This document shows positions 54,066 to 63,209 of a DNA stretch of 64,000 nucleotides, piece after piece. The notes under the pieces are model-generated. The model had not been told where the DNA came from. It did no database searches and saw only the letters and a program-made list of their open reading frames with translations. The position numbers and the translations under genes were made by a program. The stretch is from F22 sp963678855 (GTDB lineage Bacteria > Bacteroidota > Bacteroidia > Bacteroidales > Bacteroidaceae). The first letter of the stretch is position 1; each line of letters begins with the position of its first letter. The stretch covers positions 2,418,001 through 2,482,000 of the forward strand of contig OY787448.1 in the NCBI GenBank assembly GCA_963678855.1. The letters are read 5' to 3'.

Positions 54066-55418
54066 ATGACAAATGTAATCAAATTACGTAAGGGTCTCGA
54101 CATCAATGTTAAGGGAGCTCCTACTACGGAAAATGTCGCAGTTGATTCTGCAGCGCTATATGCGTTGATGCCAGATGATTTCTACGGTGTCACTCCAAAA
54201 GTGGTAGTAAAGCCTGAGGAACATGTAGAGGCCGGAGGTGCTTTGTTTATTGACAAAAATCACCCAGAAGTGAAATTCGTATCGCCAGTGAGCGGTACAG
54301 TTAAGAGCGTAACACGTGGCGCTCGTCGTAAAGTAATGAATGTGACGGTACAGCCAGATGCAGAGCAAGTAGCTCGCGACTTTGGTGTACAAAACATCGC
54401 AAACATGGATGCGGCAGCAGTTCAAGCCCTTCTTATGGAGTCTGGTTTGTTCGGCTATTTCCGTCAACGTCCATACGATGTAGTACCAGACCCATCAATC
54501 AAGCCTCGTGCCATTTTCGTATCTGCTTTCGATTCTGCTCCTATGGCACCAGATTTCGAAATCGTGCTAAAGGGACAAGAAGCTGCTTTTCAAGTAGGTC
54601 TAGACACATTGGCAAAAATCGCTAAGACGTATCTCGGTGTAAGTGTACGCCAATCTAGTGTAGCGCTTACAGCAGCTAAAAATGTAGAGATTAACTATTT
54701 CGACGGTGCTCACCCAGCAGGTGTAGTAGGTGTTCAAATCAATAACGTTGCTCCAGTTAATAAGGGAGAAACAGTTTGGACTATCGGTGCTGAAGAAGTA
54801 ATCTTTATCGGTCGTTTGATGACTACAGGTAAAGTTGATTTCTCTCGTGTGATTACTCTTACAGGCGAAGGTACAAAGAAAACTGGTTATGCTCAAGTTG
54901 TAGTAGGTGCTCAAATCGAGAGCTTCGCTGCTAACATGGAACTAGCTGGTCAAGAAATGCGTATCATCAGTGGTAACGTTTTGACAGGTACGCATGTACA
55001 AAAAGATGAGTTCTTGGGTGCTCACAGCACACAACTTGCTGTTATTCCTGAGAATCTTGATCCAGATGAACCATTCGGTTGGATTATGCCTCGTTTCAAA
55101 CAATTCTCTGTAAACCGTAGCTACTTTAGCTGGTTGTTCGGTAAGAAGAAAGAGTATTCTTTCGATGCTCGCCTTAAGGGGGAAGAACGTCATATGATTA
55201 TGAGTGGTGAGTACGAACCAGTGTTCCCAATGGATATTCTTCCTGAATTCTTGTTGAAAGCTATTATTGCTGGTAACATTGATGAGATGGAAGCTCTAGG
55301 TATCTATGAGGTCGCTCCAGAAGATTTCGCTTTGTGTGAGTTTGTATGTTCATCTAAGGTTGAGATCCAACGTATCGTACGTGAAGGTCTTGATATGCTT
55401 CGTGATGAAATGTGCTAA
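54066..55418 (+). CDS. nqrA: Na+-translocating NADH:quinone reductase subunit A
   Basis: Peripheral subunit of the sodium-pumping NADH dehydrogenase; binds quinone. 450 residues from ATG 54066 (MTNVIKLRKGLDINVKG, the family N-terminus). The frame is open upstream to 54015 but those residues cover the promoter. Contains SPVSGTVKSVTRGARRKV, a lipoyl-like segment. First gene of nqrABCDEF, which has 13-43-base gaps. Confidence 0.96.
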   Translation: MTNVIKLRKGLDINVKGAPTTENVAVDSAALYALMPDDFYGVTPKVVVKPEEHVEAGGALFIDKNHPEVKFVSPVSGTVKSVTRGARRKVMNVTVQPDAEQVARDFGVQNIANMDAAAVQALLMESGLFGYFRQRPYDVVPDPSIKPRAIFVSAFDSAPMAPDFEIVLKGQEAAFQVGLDTLAKIAKTYLGVSVRQSSVALTAAKNVEINYFDGAHPAGVVGVQINNVAPVNKGETVWTIGAEEVIFIGRLMTTGKVDFSRVITLTGEGTKKTGYAQVVVGAQIESFAANMELAGQEMRIISGNVLTGTHVQKDEFLGAHSTQLAVIPENLDPDEPFGWIMPRFKQFSVNRSYFSWLFGKKKEYSFDARLKGEERHMIMSGEYEPVFPMDILPEFLLKAIIAGNIDEMEALGIYEVAPEDFALCEFVCSSKVEIQRIVREGLDMLRDEMC

Positions 55419-55461
55419 TCAAATGAGCGGTACACATTATTATATATAGAAAGAAAACTAG

Positions 55462-56637
55462 ATGAAAGCTTTAAGAAACTATTTCAATAAAATCAAGCCT
55501 AACTTCCAAGAAGGAGGCAAGCTTCAGGCGTTTGGTTCTGTATTTGGTGGTTTTGAGACTTTCTTGTTTGTGCCTAATCACACAGCAAAGAAAGGTACTC
55601 ACATCCACGATGCAATGGATAGCAAGCGTATGATGTCTATTGTAGTGCTAGCACTTGTTCCTGCACTACTTTTCGGTATGTACAATATCGGTTACCAAAA
55701 TGCAGCTGCAGCAGGCAAGTTGGCTGATGCAACTCTTTGGAGCATGTTTATTTACGGTTTCCTAGCCGTACTTCCTAAGATCATCGTAAGTTACGGTGTC
55801 GGTCTTGGTATCGAGTTCGTTGTAGCTCAGTGGAAGAATGAGGAAATCCACGAAGGATTCTTGGTGTCAGGTATGTTGATCCCAATGATCGTTCCAGTAG
55901 AATGTCCACTTTGGATTCTAGCTGTGGCTACTGCATTTGCAGTAATCTTCGCGAAGGAAATCTTTGGTGGTACGGGTATGAATATTTTCAATGTCGCCCT
56001 AGTGACTCGTGCATTCTTGTTCTTCTCATATCCAACAGCAATGTCTGGTGATAAGGTTTGGGTGGCTACTAAGTCTATCTTCGGCCTGGGTTACGATTTG
56101 CCAGATGCATTCTCTGGTGCTACTTCTCTTGGTCATGCACTAGCTGGTCATACAGAGGCATTTGATCTGAATATGGTTTGGGGATTGATTCCTGGATCTA
56201 TCGGTGAAACGTCTGTAGTAGCTATCGCATTAGGTGCTATTATGCTATTGGTTACTGGTATTGCAAGTTGGAAGACTATGTTGTCTGTGTTTGTCGGTGG
56301 TGCTGTAATGGCCCTAGGGTTCAATGCAATGGGACTAACTGACAACGCAATGGCAATGATGCCTTGGTATCAACACCTTGCAGTAGGTGGTTTCTGTTTT
56401 GGTGCTGTCTTTATGGCAACTGATCCAGTTACTTCTGCTCGTACAGAGACAGGTAAGTACATCTTTGGTTTCCTTATCGGTATGATGGCCATCGTGATTC
56501 GTGTGTTGAACCCTGGTTATCCAGAAGGTATGATGCTTGCAATCTTGTTGTTGAACATCTTTGCGCCACTAATGGACTACTATGTAGTACAAGCCAATAT
56601 CAGCAAGCGTTTGAAACGTGTTAAATCTAACGTATAA
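55462..56637 (+). CDS. nqrB: Na+-NQR subunit B
   Basis: Polytopic membrane subunit carrying one covalent FMN and riboflavin contacts. 391 residues, about ten hydrophobic helices; the flavin-attachment Thr is in PDAFSGATSLGH. GTGMNIFNVALVTRAF and MATDPVTSARTETGK are family blocks. Confidence 0.96.
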   Translation: MKALRNYFNKIKPNFQEGGKLQAFGSVFGGFETFLFVPNHTAKKGTHIHDAMDSKRMMSIVVLALVPALLFGMYNIGYQNAAAAGKLADATLWSMFIYGFLAVLPKIIVSYGVGLGIEFVVAQWKNEEIHEGFLVSGMLIPMIVPVECPLWILAVATAFAVIFAKEIFGGTGMNIFNVALVTRAFLFFSYPTAMSGDKVWVATKSIFGLGYDLPDAFSGATSLGHALAGHTEAFDLNMVWGLIPGSIGETSVVAIALGAIMLLVTGIASWKTMLSVFVGGAVMALGFNAMGLTDNAMAMMPWYQHLAVGGFCFGAVFMATDPVTSARTETGKYIFGFLIGMMAIVIRVLNPGYPEGMMLAILLLNIFAPLMDYYVVQANISKRLKRVKSNV

Positions 56638-56655
56638 CCAATAATCCGAAAAACA

Positions 56656-57324
56656 ATGAATACAAATAGTAACGCATATACTATTATTTATGCTTCGGTA
56701 ATGGTTGTTATCGTCGCATTCGTACTTGCATTTGTATCTCAGTCACTTAGACCAACACAAGATGCAAATGTCTTGAGAGATACGAAAAAGCAAATTTTGA
56801 TGTCAGCATCTCTAGCTGATGTAGAAGATATCGATGCTCAGTTTAACTCTTTGGTAGCGGACAACTTGATGAAAGCTGATGGTTCTTTGGAGCCTGTAGC
56901 AGCAGATAAGTTTGAGTCAAACTACAAAGTAGCTATCAACAAGAAAGAATATCACGTTTTTGTTGTCAAGAATGGTGATAAGACTCAATATGTAATCCCA
57001 GTATACGGTAACGGCCTTTGGGATGACATCTGGGGATATGTTGCAATCAACGAAGCTAAGACAACTGTAGAAGGTGTGTACTTCGGTCACAAAGGGGAAA
57101 CTCCAGGTCTAGGTGCAAAGATTACAGAAGCATCTTTCCAAGGTCAATTCCAAGGTAAGAGTCTTCGTGATGGATCTGATATCGTTTTGGAAGTAGCAAA
57201 GGGTAAACATCCTGGTAGTACTACTACTGTTGATGCTATCTCTGGTGCGACTGTAACTTCTGTTGGTGTGAGCAATATGATTAAGAAGTCTTTTGCCAAC
57301 TATGTACCATTTCTAACTAAATAA
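56656..57324 (+). CDS. nqrC: Na+-NQR subunit C
   Basis: Single membrane helix (about 8-27) and periplasmic FMN domain. The FMN-ester Thr is T199 in DAISGATVTS. GLWDDIWGYVA and GHKGETPGLGAKI are conserved blocks. 222 residues, slightly shorter than in Vibrio. Confidence 0.96.
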   Translation: MNTNSNAYTIIYASVMVVIVAFVLAFVSQSLRPTQDANVLRDTKKQILMSASLADVEDIDAQFNSLVADNLMKADGSLEPVAADKFESNYKVAINKKEYHVFVVKNGDKTQYVIPVYGNGLWDDIWGYVAINEAKTTVEGVYFGHKGETPGLGAKITEASFQGQFQGKSLRDGSDIVLEVAKGKHPGSTTTVDAISGATVTSVGVSNMIKKSFANYVPFLTK

Positions 57325-57337
57325 GGAGGGATAAATA

Positions 57338-57973
57338 ATGAGCCAACTATTTTCAAAGAAAAATAAAGAGGTATTTTCTAACCCTCTAAGTATTACCAAT
57401 CCAGTTACGGTACAGGTACTAGGTATCTGTTCTGCACTTGCGGTAACAGCAGGTCTTCGTCCAGCTTTTGTAATGGGATTGTCAGTAACGATCATTATGG
57501 CATTTGCGAACGTAATTATCTCATTGCTTCGTAACACTGTACCTAATCGTATCCGCATCATCGTACAGCTTGTAGTTGTTGCGGCTTTGGTAACTATCGT
57601 AAGTGAAGTATTGAAAGCATTTGCTTATGACGTGAGTGTAGAACTTTCAGTATATGTAGGTCTGATTATTACCAACTGTATCTTGATGGGTCGTTTGGAA
57701 GCGTTCGCTATGTTGAACGGTCCATGGGAATCTTTCCTAGACGGTATCGGTAACGGACTTGGTTATGCCAAAATCTTGATCATTGTAGCATTCTTCCGTG
57801 AAGTGCTTGGTGCAGGTTCAATCTTCGGATGGAACTTCGTACAACAATTCCACTTGGAAGATTTCGGTTATATGAACAATGGTTTGATGGTACTTCCTCC
57901 TATGGCCCTAGTGGTTTGTGGATGTATTATCTGGTATGAGCGTGCAAAGAACAAAGAACTTCAAGAGAAGTAA
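57338..57973 (+). CDS. nqrD: Na+-NQR subunit D
   Basis: Six-helix membrane subunit, homologous to NqrE and RnfA/E. 211 residues; LSITNPVTVQVLGICSALAV and VGLIITNCILMGRLEAFA (the conserved Cys ligand of the intramembrane iron centre) are visible. A GGAGGG stretch 6 bases before the ATG is a rare Shine-Dalgarno-like site here. Confidence 0.96.
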   Translation: MSQLFSKKNKEVFSNPLSITNPVTVQVLGICSALAVTAGLRPAFVMGLSVTIIMAFANVIISLLRNTVPNRIRIIVQLVVVAALVTIVSEVLKAFAYDVSVELSVYVGLIITNCILMGRLEAFAMLNGPWESFLDGIGNGLGYAKILIIVAFFREVLGAGSIFGWNFVQQFHLEDFGYMNNGLMVLPPMALVVCGCIIWYERAKNKELQEK

Positions 57974-58005
57974 TCTATACGATAATCGATAAAAATTAAA
58001 AGACA

Positions 58006-58593
58006 ATGGAACAACTATTAAGTCTATTCGTAAAGTCGATTTTCGTCGACAATATGGTCTTTGCGTTCTTCCTTGGTATGTGTTCATATTTGGCCGTATC
58101 AAAAGAAGTAAAGACATCATTGGGATTAGGTCTAGCCGTTACTTTCGTATTGGTTGTGACTCTTCCTGTAAACTACTATCTTTTCGGTTTCTTGAAGGCT
58201 AATGGTCTTGAGTACCTAAGCTTTATCCTATTTATTGCCGTTATTGCGGGTATGGTACAGCTTGTAGAGATGGTTGTTGAGCGCTTCAGCCCATCGCTTT
58301 ATGCATCATTGGGTATCTTCCTGCCACTTATTGCTGTAAACTGTGCCATCATGGGGGCGTCTCTGTTTATGCAGCAAAAGTACGGTGGTGATGTACATGA
58401 TGGTGTATCAGCAGTAGTATATGGTCTTGGTTCTGGTATCGGTTGGTTGTTGGCTATCGTTGGTCTTGCAGCTATCCGTGAGAAGATGCAATACAGCAAC
58501 GTACCTGCACCACTTAAGGGACTAGGTATCACATTTATCACAGTAGGTCTGATGGCTATGGCATTTATGTGCTTCTCAGGTCTTAAAATCTAA
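58006..58593 (+). CDS. nqrE: Na+-NQR subunit E
   Basis: Six-helix partner of NqrD. 195 residues; FVDNMVFAFFLGMCSYLAVS supplies one Cys of the intramembrane iron site and LPLIAVNCAIMGASLFMQ the other. Confidence 0.96.
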   Translation: MEQLLSLFVKSIFVDNMVFAFFLGMCSYLAVSKEVKTSLGLGLAVTFVLVVTLPVNYYLFGFLKANGLEYLSFILFIAVIAGMVQLVEMVVERFSPSLYASLGIFLPLIAVNCAIMGASLFMQQKYGGDVHDGVSAVVYGLGSGIGWLLAIVGLAAIREKMQYSNVPAPLKGLGITFITVGLMAMAFMCFSGLKI

Positions 58594-58611
58594 TGATTAA
58601 AGCATAATAAA

Positions 58612-59886
58612 ATGAATATAGATTTCGCAACAGTAGGGTTGAGTATCGCCGTCTTCCTTGGCGTTATTCTTGCTCTAGTAGTGATTCTGTTGGTAGCTAA
58701 GAACTACTTGGTACCATCAGGACCTGTGAAAGTCACTATTAATGGTGACACTGAACTAACAGTAGAGTCAGGCGACACACTTTTGAACACGTTGACATCA
58801 AACGGTATTTTCCTTCCATCGGCTTGTGGTGGTAAAGGTTCTTGTGGTCAATGTAAGTGTCAAGTTCCTGAAGGTGGTGGTGAAATCCTTCCTTCAGAAA
58901 AGGGACAGTTTAGCCGTAAAGAACAACAAGACAAGTGGCGTCTAGGTTGTCAAGTGAAGGTTAAGAGCGACATGGAAGTGAAAGTCTCAGAATCTGTTAT
59001 GGGTGTACAAGAATTTGAATGTACAGTTATCTCAAACAAGAACGTGGCTACTTTTATAAAGGAGTTTATTGTGGAGCTTCCTGAAGGTGCTTCTATGGAC
59101 TTTGTACCTGGTAGTTACTCTCAAATTAATATCCCTAAGTTTGAAGTTGACTTCGATAAGGATTTTGATAAGGAACTTATTGGTGAGGAATATTTGCCAG
59201 CTTGGGAAAACTTTGGTCTATTCGACTTGAAGTGTAAGAATGACGAAGAAACTATCCGTGCTTACTCAATGGCTAACTACCCAGCAGAGGGTAACCGCTT
59301 TATGTTGACTGTACGTATCGCTACTCCTCCAATGGATCGTGAAAAGGGTGGTTTTGTAGACTGTAACCCAGGTATTGCATCGTCTTATATCTTCTCCTTA
59401 AAGCCAGGTGATAAGGTGACTATGTCTGGACCTTATGGAGATTTCGAGCCAATTTTCGACTCTAAGAATGAGATGATATGGGTAGGTGGTGGTGCCGGTA
59501 TGGCTCCTCTACGTGCACAAATCATGCACATGACTAAGACACTTGAAACTCGTGACCGTGAAATGCACTATTTCTATGGTGCTCGTGCCTTGAATGAAGT
59601 ATTTTACCTAGAAAACTTCCAAGAAATCGAGAAGGAATTCCCTAACTTCCACTTCCATCTTGCTTTGGACCGTGAAGATCCTAAGGCTGACGAAGCTGGA
59701 GTACCATACACAGTAGGTTTCGTACACCAAGTAATGCTTGAAACTTATTTGAAGGATCACGAAGCTCCTGAAGATATCGAGTACTACATGTGTGGTCCTG
59801 GTCCTATGAGTAAGGCTGTAGAAGGCATGCTTTACGATTTAGGTGTACCACGTAAGAACTTGATGTTCGACGATTTCGGTGCTTAA
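58612..59886 (+). CDS. nqrF: Na+-NQR subunit F (NADH entry)
   Basis: Oxidises NADH. Membrane helix (about 8-29), [2Fe-2S] domain with C72, C78, C81 and C113, FAD domain with IRAYSMANYPAE, and NAD domain with WVGGGAGMAPLRAQI and YMCGPGPM. 424 residues. Last gene of the operon, followed by a perfect terminator. Confidence 0.96.
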   Translation: MNIDFATVGLSIAVFLGVILALVVILLVAKNYLVPSGPVKVTINGDTELTVESGDTLLNTLTSNGIFLPSACGGKGSCGQCKCQVPEGGGEILPSEKGQFSRKEQQDKWRLGCQVKVKSDMEVKVSESVMGVQEFECTVISNKNVATFIKEFIVELPEGASMDFVPGSYSQINIPKFEVDFDKDFDKELIGEEYLPAWENFGLFDLKCKNDEETIRAYSMANYPAEGNRFMLTVRIATPPMDREKGGFVDCNPGIASSYIFSLKPGDKVTMSGPYGDFEPIFDSKNEMIWVGGGAGMAPLRAQIMHMTKTLETRDREMHYFYGARALNEVFYLENFQEIEKEFPNFHFHLALDREDPKADEAGVPYTVGFVHQVMLETYLKDHEAPEDIEYYMCGPGPMSKAVEGMLYDLGVPRKNLMFDDFGA

Positions 59887-59922
59887 TTGGTTTAATATGT
59901 GCTCTATGCACATCTCAGATAT

Positions 59923-59963
59923 AACGGGCTTGTCCAAATTAATTTGGACAAGCCCGTTTCTTT
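59923..59963 (+). terminator. perfect terminator of the nqr operon
   Basis: An 18-bp perfect palindromic stem AACGGGCTTGTCCAAATT with its complement, then TTCTTTG. Confidence 0.82.
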
Positions 59964-60041
59964 GTTCGCCCAGCATGGGCTGTTTGCTCTAGGGTGCAAG
60001 TCCCTAGCACGCCTTAATAGCAGGAAGTGTTAGCTAATCTC
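59964..60041 (+). mobile_element. 5' fragment of a group II (IIC-like) intron
   Basis: The stretch beginning GTTCGCCCAGCATGGG and continuing CTAGGGTGCAAGTCCCTAG and GCAGGAAGTGTTAGCTAA resembles the start of domain I of class IIC introns (compare the Oceanobacillus intron, GUGUGCCCGGCAUGGGU and AGGGUGAGAGUCCC). Only about 78 bases remain, with no reverse transcriptase. It begins directly after the nqrF terminator hairpin, the usual insertion place of IIC introns. Similarity is from recall, so moderate confidence. Confidence 0.6.
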
Positions 60042-60185
60042 ACTCCCGACTACAATACCCAAACCAACACGCATCCTACAGATCAGACTGACAAAGGGTT
60101 GTATGTCGATTTAAAGCTAGATAAGGATTTCTATGGCAATCCTATTACGACGCCTATTATAGGAGCTATTGTGCCACAGAAGTAA
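60021..60185 (+). pseudogene. 3' remnant of an unknown coding gene
   Basis: An open frame without start reads ...PDYNTQTNTHPTDQTDKG, LYVDLKLDKDFYGNP, ITTPIIGAIVPQK and stops at 60183-60185. Codon use looks coding and a terminator follows at 60227-60262. Not identified. Its 5' part seems to have been replaced by the intron fragment. Confidence 0.45.
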
Positions 60186-60226
60186 TTAGTATATGCTTAA
60201 ATCCTAGACAATACTAGGAGAATAGC

Positions 60227-60264
60227 CAAGGGGTATGCCGCTAGCAAGCAGCATACCCCTTGTG
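60227..60264 (+). terminator. terminator-like hairpin after the gene remnant
   Basis: CAAGGGGTATGC pairs perfectly with GCATACCCCTTG (12 bp, 12-base loop); no long T-tract. Confidence 0.6.
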
Positions 60265-60292
60265 TATAAGTTGTAAAAGGCTTGATGTTAAT

Positions 60293-60430
60293 CTCGTACA
60301 CACGTAGACGAGGACCTCGTACACATGTAAACGGGAACCTCGTACACGTGTAGACGAGGACTTCGTACACATGTAAACGGGAACCTCGTACACGTGTAGA
60401 CGAGGACTTCGTACACATGTGTGCGAGATC
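60293..60430. repeat. six tandem 23-bp repeats
   Basis: Units begin CTCGTACAC (or TTCGTACAC) and end GAGGAC or GGGAAC in alternation, giving a 46-bp higher-order period. Odd units contain the palindrome TACACGTGTA, or nearly so. The last copy diverges at its end. No spacers, so not CRISPR. 23 is not a multiple of 3, and the peptides it could code on the minus strand are frame artefacts. Confidence 0.9.
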
Positions 60431-60823
60431 ACCTTCCTGTATAAAAAACACTGTTTGTCTTTTTCTTACGTTTTGTCAGTTTGCTTTTATTTATATAACT
60501 GTACAAAATGGGAACTGTTTAATTAAAAATGTCAATACGACAGTGATAGTTCTGCTTCTGAGCATAAAACAAAGATGCGTAGCTGTTATTTGTGAGAATA
60601 GAACCTGTTGAGTAGCACAATATGATATTTGGATTTCATATTTATATTTTGGAATGTGAATTTGGCTTACAATTTAAAACTTATGTCTGGCGTAATTAAT
60701 AAATTGTTTTGGAAAATTTTTGTATTTGTCGATTTGAGATGACAATATCACGCATAAATGTCTCTTGTGCTATAAAACAGAAAGAAAAATGGCTGATATT
60801 CGGATAAATTGTGGCAAAATGTT
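60431..60823. other. AT-rich non-coding stretch
   Basis: About 390 bases between the repeats and the serC promoter. I see no convincing gene, hairpin or repeat. Confidence 0.5.
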
Positions 60824-60852
60824 TGTCTCATAGAAAAAAAACAGTACCTTCG
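60824..60852 (+). promoter_or_regulatory. promoter of serC
   Basis: TTTG (60824-60827), then the -7 variant TACCTTCG (60845-60852), 39 bases before the ATG. The T-to-C change in the last part of the -7 element is unusual. Confidence 0.5.
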
Positions 60853-60890
60853 CATCACTAATATCAATTCAAATAACAAATTATTACCAC

Positions 60891-61958
60891 ATGAAGAAGC
60901 ATAATTTTTATGCGGGTCCATCTATCCTTCCTCAAGAAGTGATTAAAGCTACCGCAGACGCAATTCGTGATTTTAGTGGAACTGGCCTTTCTGTTATGGA
61001 AATCAGCCACCGTTCTAAGGAGTTTCAAGCCGTAGTAGATGAGGCTGTCTCCCTTTTCAAGGAGCTGCTTCAGATTCCTGAAGGCTATTCGGTGCTTTTC
61101 TTGGGTGGTGGTGCTAGTTTGCAATTTTGCATGGCTCCATATAATTTATTGAAGAGTAAAGCCGCTTATCTCGAAACAGGTGCTTGGGCTAAGAAAGCAA
61201 TCAAAGAAGCGAAACTTTTTGGAGATGTTGATATTCTAGGATCTTCAGCAGATAAGAACTACTCGTATATTCCAAAAGGATATACAGTTGCTGCTGATGT
61301 AGATTATTTCCACATCACTACAAATAATACAATTTATGGTACTGAAATTCTGAAAGATTTGGAGGTTCCAGTACCTATTATCGCAGATATGTCGTCTGAT
61401 GTTTTATCTCGTCCTGTAGACGTGTCTAAATATGCAATGATATATGGTGGTGCACAAAAGAACTCAGGAACTTCTGGTGTTACATTCGTTATTGTACGTG
61501 ATGAATTGCTAGGACAATCTGGTCGCACAATCCCAACAATGTTGAATTATCAAACACATATTGATAAGGGTTCTATGTTCAATACTCCTCCTAATGTGCC
61601 AGTATATGCATTAATGCAAACTTTACGTTGGGTTAAAGCTCAAGGCGGTGTAGCAGAAATGGATAGACGTGCAGAAGCTAAGGCAGACTTGCTTTATGGA
61701 GAAATCGATAGAAACAAATTGTTTAAAGGTACTGCAGCCGTTGAAGATCGTAGTCGTATGAATATTTGTTTCGTGATGAACGAAGAGTATCAAGAACTAG
61801 AAAAAGCTTTCCTTGATTATGCTACAGCGCAAGGAATGGTTGGTATTAAAGGACACCGCTCTGTAGGTGGATTCCGTGCTAGCTGTTACAATGCTTTGGA
61901 TATCACAAGTGTAGAAGCACTAGTGAAATGCATGCAAGAGTTCGAAGCTCAAAACTAA
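60891..61958 (+). CDS. serC: phosphoserine aminotransferase
   Basis: Second step of serine synthesis: 3-phosphohydroxypyruvate plus glutamate to phosphoserine. PLP enzyme, 355 residues; N-terminus HNFYAGPSILPQEV, phosphate-binding GGGASLQF and the PLP Lys in YGGAQKNSGTSG. Together with the next gene it forms a two-gene serine operon (37-base gap). Confidence 0.96.
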   Translation: MKKHNFYAGPSILPQEVIKATADAIRDFSGTGLSVMEISHRSKEFQAVVDEAVSLFKELLQIPEGYSVLFLGGGASLQFCMAPYNLLKSKAAYLETGAWAKKAIKEAKLFGDVDILGSSADKNYSYIPKGYTVAADVDYFHITTNNTIYGTEILKDLEVPVPIIADMSSDVLSRPVDVSKYAMIYGGAQKNSGTSGVTFVIVRDELLGQSGRTIPTMLNYQTHIDKGSMFNTPPNVPVYALMQTLRWVKAQGGVAEMDRRAEAKADLLYGEIDRNKLFKGTAAVEDRSRMNICFVMNEEYQELEKAFLDYATAQGMVGIKGHRSVGGFRASCYNALDITSVEALVKCMQEFEAQN

Positions 61959-61995
61959 AAACTACCACAAAAACAACTATAAATAATTCTTTGTT

Positions 61996-62919
61996 ATGAA
62001 GAAAGTACTAATTGCCACAGAAAAGCCATTCGCAGAAGCTGCAATACATGGTATGCACCCAGTGTTTGCCGAGGCAGGCTATGAGATGGTTTTATTGGAG
62101 AAATATACTAGTAAAGAGCAACTACTAGAAGAAGTTAAAGATGTCGATGCAATCATTATTCGTAGTGATCAAATAGACGCTGAAGTGATGGATGCAGGTA
62201 AAAACTTGAAGGTTATTGTTCGTGCTGGTGCAGGGGTTGATAATGTTGATTTAGATGCAGCAACTTCTCGCAACATATGTGTGATGAACACGCCTGGACA
62301 AAATGCAAATGCCGTTGCTGAATTAGTAATGGGACTTCTTGTTTTTGCTAAGCGTAACTATTTCCAACCTAAAGCAGGTGGTGAGCTGAAAGGCCACAAG
62401 CTAGGTTTACATGCCTATGGGTACACGGCTAAAAATGTAGCTAGAATTGCCAAAGGATTCGGAATGGAAGTCTATGCTTACGACCCTTTCTGTAGTTTTG
62501 AAAGTATTGCTCAAGATGGTGTTGTTCCAGTTAATAGTCGTGAGGAATTGTATAAGACTTGTGAGGTCGTATCTTTACATATCCCTGCCGTTCCTGACAC
62601 TATAAAATCGATTAACAAAGAACTATTGGCTACTATGCCTGCTGGAGCAGTATTGATTAATTCAGCTCGTAAAGAGGTTATTGATGAAGAAGGCTTGATT
62701 GAATTGATGGAAGAGCGTTCTGATTTTATTTATCTTGCTGATGTTGCGCCAACAACGCATACAAAAATGCAGATCAAGTTCAATGACAGATACTTTGCTA
62801 CTCCTAAGAAAATGGGAGCACAGACAGCTGAAGCTAATATTAATGCTGGGATTGCAGCTGCTCAACAAATTGTTGATTTCTTGGAAAATGGAGAAGCACC
62901 ATTCCAAGTTAATAAATAA
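61996..62919 (+). CDS. serA: D-3-phosphoglycerate dehydrogenase, short form
   Basis: First step of serine synthesis. 307 residues, without the C-terminal ACT domain, as in other Bacteroidota. Catalytic Arg is in INSARKEV and His in APTTHTKM. The dinucleotide loop reads HAYGYTAKNVARIAKGFG: Ala replaces the first and third Gly of GxGxxG, which I believe is common in this sub-family. The chain is also close to other 2-hydroxyacid dehydrogenases; the serC neighbour supports SerA. Confidence 0.88.
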   Translation: MKKVLIATEKPFAEAAIHGMHPVFAEAGYEMVLLEKYTSKEQLLEEVKDVDAIIIRSDQIDAEVMDAGKNLKVIVRAGAGVDNVDLDAATSRNICVMNTPGQNANAVAELVMGLLVFAKRNYFQPKAGGELKGHKLGLHAYGYTAKNVARIAKGFGMEVYAYDPFCSFESIAQDGVVPVNSREELYKTCEVVSLHIPAVPDTIKSINKELLATMPAGAVLINSARKEVIDEEGLIELMEERSDFIYLADVAPTTHTKMQIKFNDRYFATPKKMGAQTAEANINAGIAAAQQIVDFLENGEAPFQVNK

Positions 62920-62940
62920 ACAAACTTAGTTTGTGTATCT

Positions 62941-63170
62941 ACCGACCAGTTTAGACTGGTCGGTGGAAATCACAATTCTTCTACCTTATATTTGAAAACG
63001 ACGTGAAAGTAGATTATATATCTACTGTAGTACCTAGTTAATGAATGAACTAGGACTCTTTGAAAAAACTATTGTTACCTTAATTTTTACTAGAGAAACC
63101 TTAACTTTCCAATGAAAAAACTGTCCTATTCAATCAGTAAGCTATGTGCTTGCTGATTGAATATAGGGAC
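62941..63170. repeat. four successive hairpins between serA and the DUF1015 gene
   Basis: ACCGACCAGT/ACTGGTCGGT (62941-62964), AGTAGAT/ATCTACT (63009-63027), CCTAGTT/AACTAGG (63033-63054) and GTCCTAT...CAATCAGTAAGC with its complement (63123-63170). The first may end serA; the rest lie in the leader of the next gene. Confidence 0.5.
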
Positions 63171-63209
63171 ACCTTTAGTAGTCTAATACCTAACCTAAAA
63201 ACACTTACT

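Noticed and set aside
60293..60430. CRISPR array
   Set aside because: Repeats are directly contiguous with no spacers and there are no cas genes.
60197..60451. Two overlapping minus-strand frames over the 23-bp repeats, coding Arg/Tyr/Val-rich repeated peptides
   Set aside because: They arise from reading a 23-bp tandem repeat in successive frames; no start context and no terminator, and the 12-bp terminator-like hairpin lies inside one of them.
60417..60611. 64-codon plus-strand frame after the repeats
   Set aside because: Begins in the repeat array, has no promoter and its composition is that of AT-rich spacer.
62390..62440. Loss of GxGxxG in SerA-like protein as a sign of inactivity
   Set aside because: Catalytic Arg and His and overall length are kept, and Ala-containing loops occur in related Bacteroidota enzymes as far as I recall, so it is a sub-family trait.
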